Source of the DNA: Candidatus Zhuqueibacterota bacterium
Lineage (GTDB): Bacteria > Zhuqueibacterota > Zhuqueibacteria > Thermofontimicrobiales > Thiofontviventaceae
NCBI GenBank assembly: GCA_014729735.1
Contig: WJJN01000322.1
Coordinates: 1 to 7,427 of the forward strand
Length of the DNA stretch: 7,427 bases
Reading direction: 5' to 3'
Shown here: piece by piece, positions 6,894-7,427 of the stretch
Layout: each line of letters begins with the position of its first letter
Position numbering within the stretch: the stretch's first letter is position 1
Program-made: the position numbers and the translations under genes
Notes under the pieces: generated by a model
The model's database searches: none
Seen by the model: the letters and a program-made list of their open reading frames with translations, nothing else
Told to the model about the DNA's origin: nothing

Positions 6894-6930
6894 AAAAAAC
6901 CCTGATTTTTTCCTGGAAAAATCAGGGGTT
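6894..6930 (-). terminator. Intrinsic terminator after the CBM9-like/sorting-domain gene
   Basis: On the minus strand an 11-bp stem (CCCTGATTTTT with AAAAATCAGGG, bases 6927-6917 and 6910-6900) has a 6-base loop and is followed directly by six T residues (6899-6894). It lies 9 bases after the stop codon of the gene at 6939-7427 and so insulates it from the large downstream gene on the same strand. Confidence 0.9.
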
Positions 6931-6938
6931 CAGGTGAC

Positions 6939-7427
6939 TCACTCCAGCAATATCATTTTCCGAACTTCAGAGAATTCTTCCGTTTGTATTCGATACATGT
7001 AAATTCCGGATGGCAATCCGGCAGCATCGAATGGGATGTAATATTCACCGGCTTCCATATCCTTCTCGACAAGCGTCCGGATTTCTTTTCCCAGAATGTC
7101 ATAGACTTTTAGGATCACGTGACTCGCAGATTCAATTCCAAAATTAATGGTCGTTTTCGGATTGAATGGATTGGGATAGTTCTGTTTCAGAAAAAAAGAT
7201 TGAATCTCATTTTCAGCCGAAGAAAGTGCAGTCTGTTCAGCTAAAGCCAGATCGTCGAGCGTGGCTGCGCATTCCCAGAGCGCGCCATAAGGCATTTGAA
7301 AGGAATTTCCATATTTGAACGAGTTTGCCACCGAAGGATCGGAAACCCAGACTGCAAATCCAATCACCGATCCGGGTGCGGCTTTTATCGGGCTGGTTGC
7401 CAGATCGAGAGCTACTTCGTACTGCAC
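6939..7427 (-). CDS. C-terminal part of a secreted protein with CBM9-like fragment and type IX sorting domain (truncated)
   Basis: The frame is open to the right edge, and the visible 162 residues are only the C-terminus; the GTG codon at 7427 is simply the first codon in view, not a start. Residues 1 to about 62 (QYEVALDLA...GSVIGFAVWVSD...MPYGALWECAATLDDLAL) resemble the end of a family 9 carbohydrate-binding-like domain, which typically ends with an IGF-x-V-x-V-x-D strand and a final W/YG-x-L stretch. Residues 78-162 are a type IX C-terminal sorting domain with NYPNPFNP at 83-90, GLPSGIY at 137-143 and RKM near the end. The protein is therefore exported across the outer membrane and probably attached to the surface or released. 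The visible fragment cannot show whether an enzyme domain lies upstream; CBM9-like domains in this setting often accompany glycoside hydrolases or other carbohydrate-active proteins. It is separated from the next minus-strand gene by a strong terminator, so the two are likely transcribed separately. Confidence 0.85.
   Translation of the reverse strand: MQYEVALDLATSPIKAAPGSVIGFAVWVSDPSVANSFKYGNSFQMPYGALWECAATLDDLALAEQTALSSAENEIQSFFLKQNYPNPFNPKTTINFGIESASHVILKVYDILGKEIRTLVEKDMEAGEYYIPFDAAGLPSGIYMYRIQTEEFSEVRKMILLE

Noticed and set aside
7425..7427. GTG at the right edge as the start of the last gene
   Set aside because: It is only the first codon visible; the residues following it are in the middle of a CBM9-like domain, and no signal peptide is present.
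1..7427. CRISPR array, insertion sequence, tRNA or rRNA
   Set aside because: No regularly spaced identical DNA repeats, transposase-like protein, terminal inverted repeats, or cloverleaf/rRNA-like sequence was seen. The repeats found are protein-level and diverged at the DNA level.

Overview
The window looks like a chromosomal segment from a Gram-negative bacterium of the FCB superphylum (Bacteroidota/Ignavibacteria/Calditrichota/KSB1-like lineages). The clearest sign is that two neighbouring secreted proteins end in an 85-residue module carrying NYPNPFNP near its start and a GLPSGIY...RKM terminus. This is the hallmark of the type IX (Por) secretion C-terminal sorting domain as found in the non-Bacteroidetes FCB phyla. 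The base composition is moderate and AT-leaning, and the genes use Shine-Dalgarno-type start sites. The exact phylum cannot be fixed from this sequence alone.

Layout from left to right. (1) Bases 1-1115, plus strand: the 3' part of a gene for a probable exported seven-bladed beta-propeller with about 50-residue repeats, closed by a strong intrinsic terminator at 1129-1156. (2) Bases 1223-2187, minus strand: a two-gene unit consisting of an unrecognised 122-residue basic protein followed, with a 4-base ATGA overlap, by a PilZ-domain protein that keeps both c-di-GMP-binding motifs. (3) Bases 2188-2440: an AT-rich divergent intergenic region with several short dyads and weak promoter candidates for both directions. 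(4) Bases 2441-2956, plus strand: a small cytoplasmic protein with two zf-TFIIB-type zinc ribbons. (5) A perfect 12-bp bidirectional terminator at 2990-3024 separates it from (6) bases 3048-6731, minus strand: a 1227-residue secreted mosaic made of a signal peptide, seven HAF repeats, two Kre9/Knh1-like beta domains, a further beta module, a right-handed beta-helix, an Ig-like module and a sorting domain. (7) Another terminator at 6894-6930 closes (8) bases 6939-7427, minus strand: the 3' end of a second sorted protein with a CBM9-like fragment before its sorting domain.

The window therefore mixes cell-surface or secreted adhesin/carbohydrate-binding type proteins with a putative c-di-GMP receptor. 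A link between the PilZ unit and the surface proteins is plausible, since c-di-GMP often governs surface behaviour, but nothing here proves it. I found no mobile element, CRISPR array, tRNA or rRNA, and no clearly new multi-gene system. The most interesting points are the mosaic architecture of the large protein, the coupled unknown-protein/PilZ pair, and the dyad-rich regulatory region in front of the zinc-ribbon gene.
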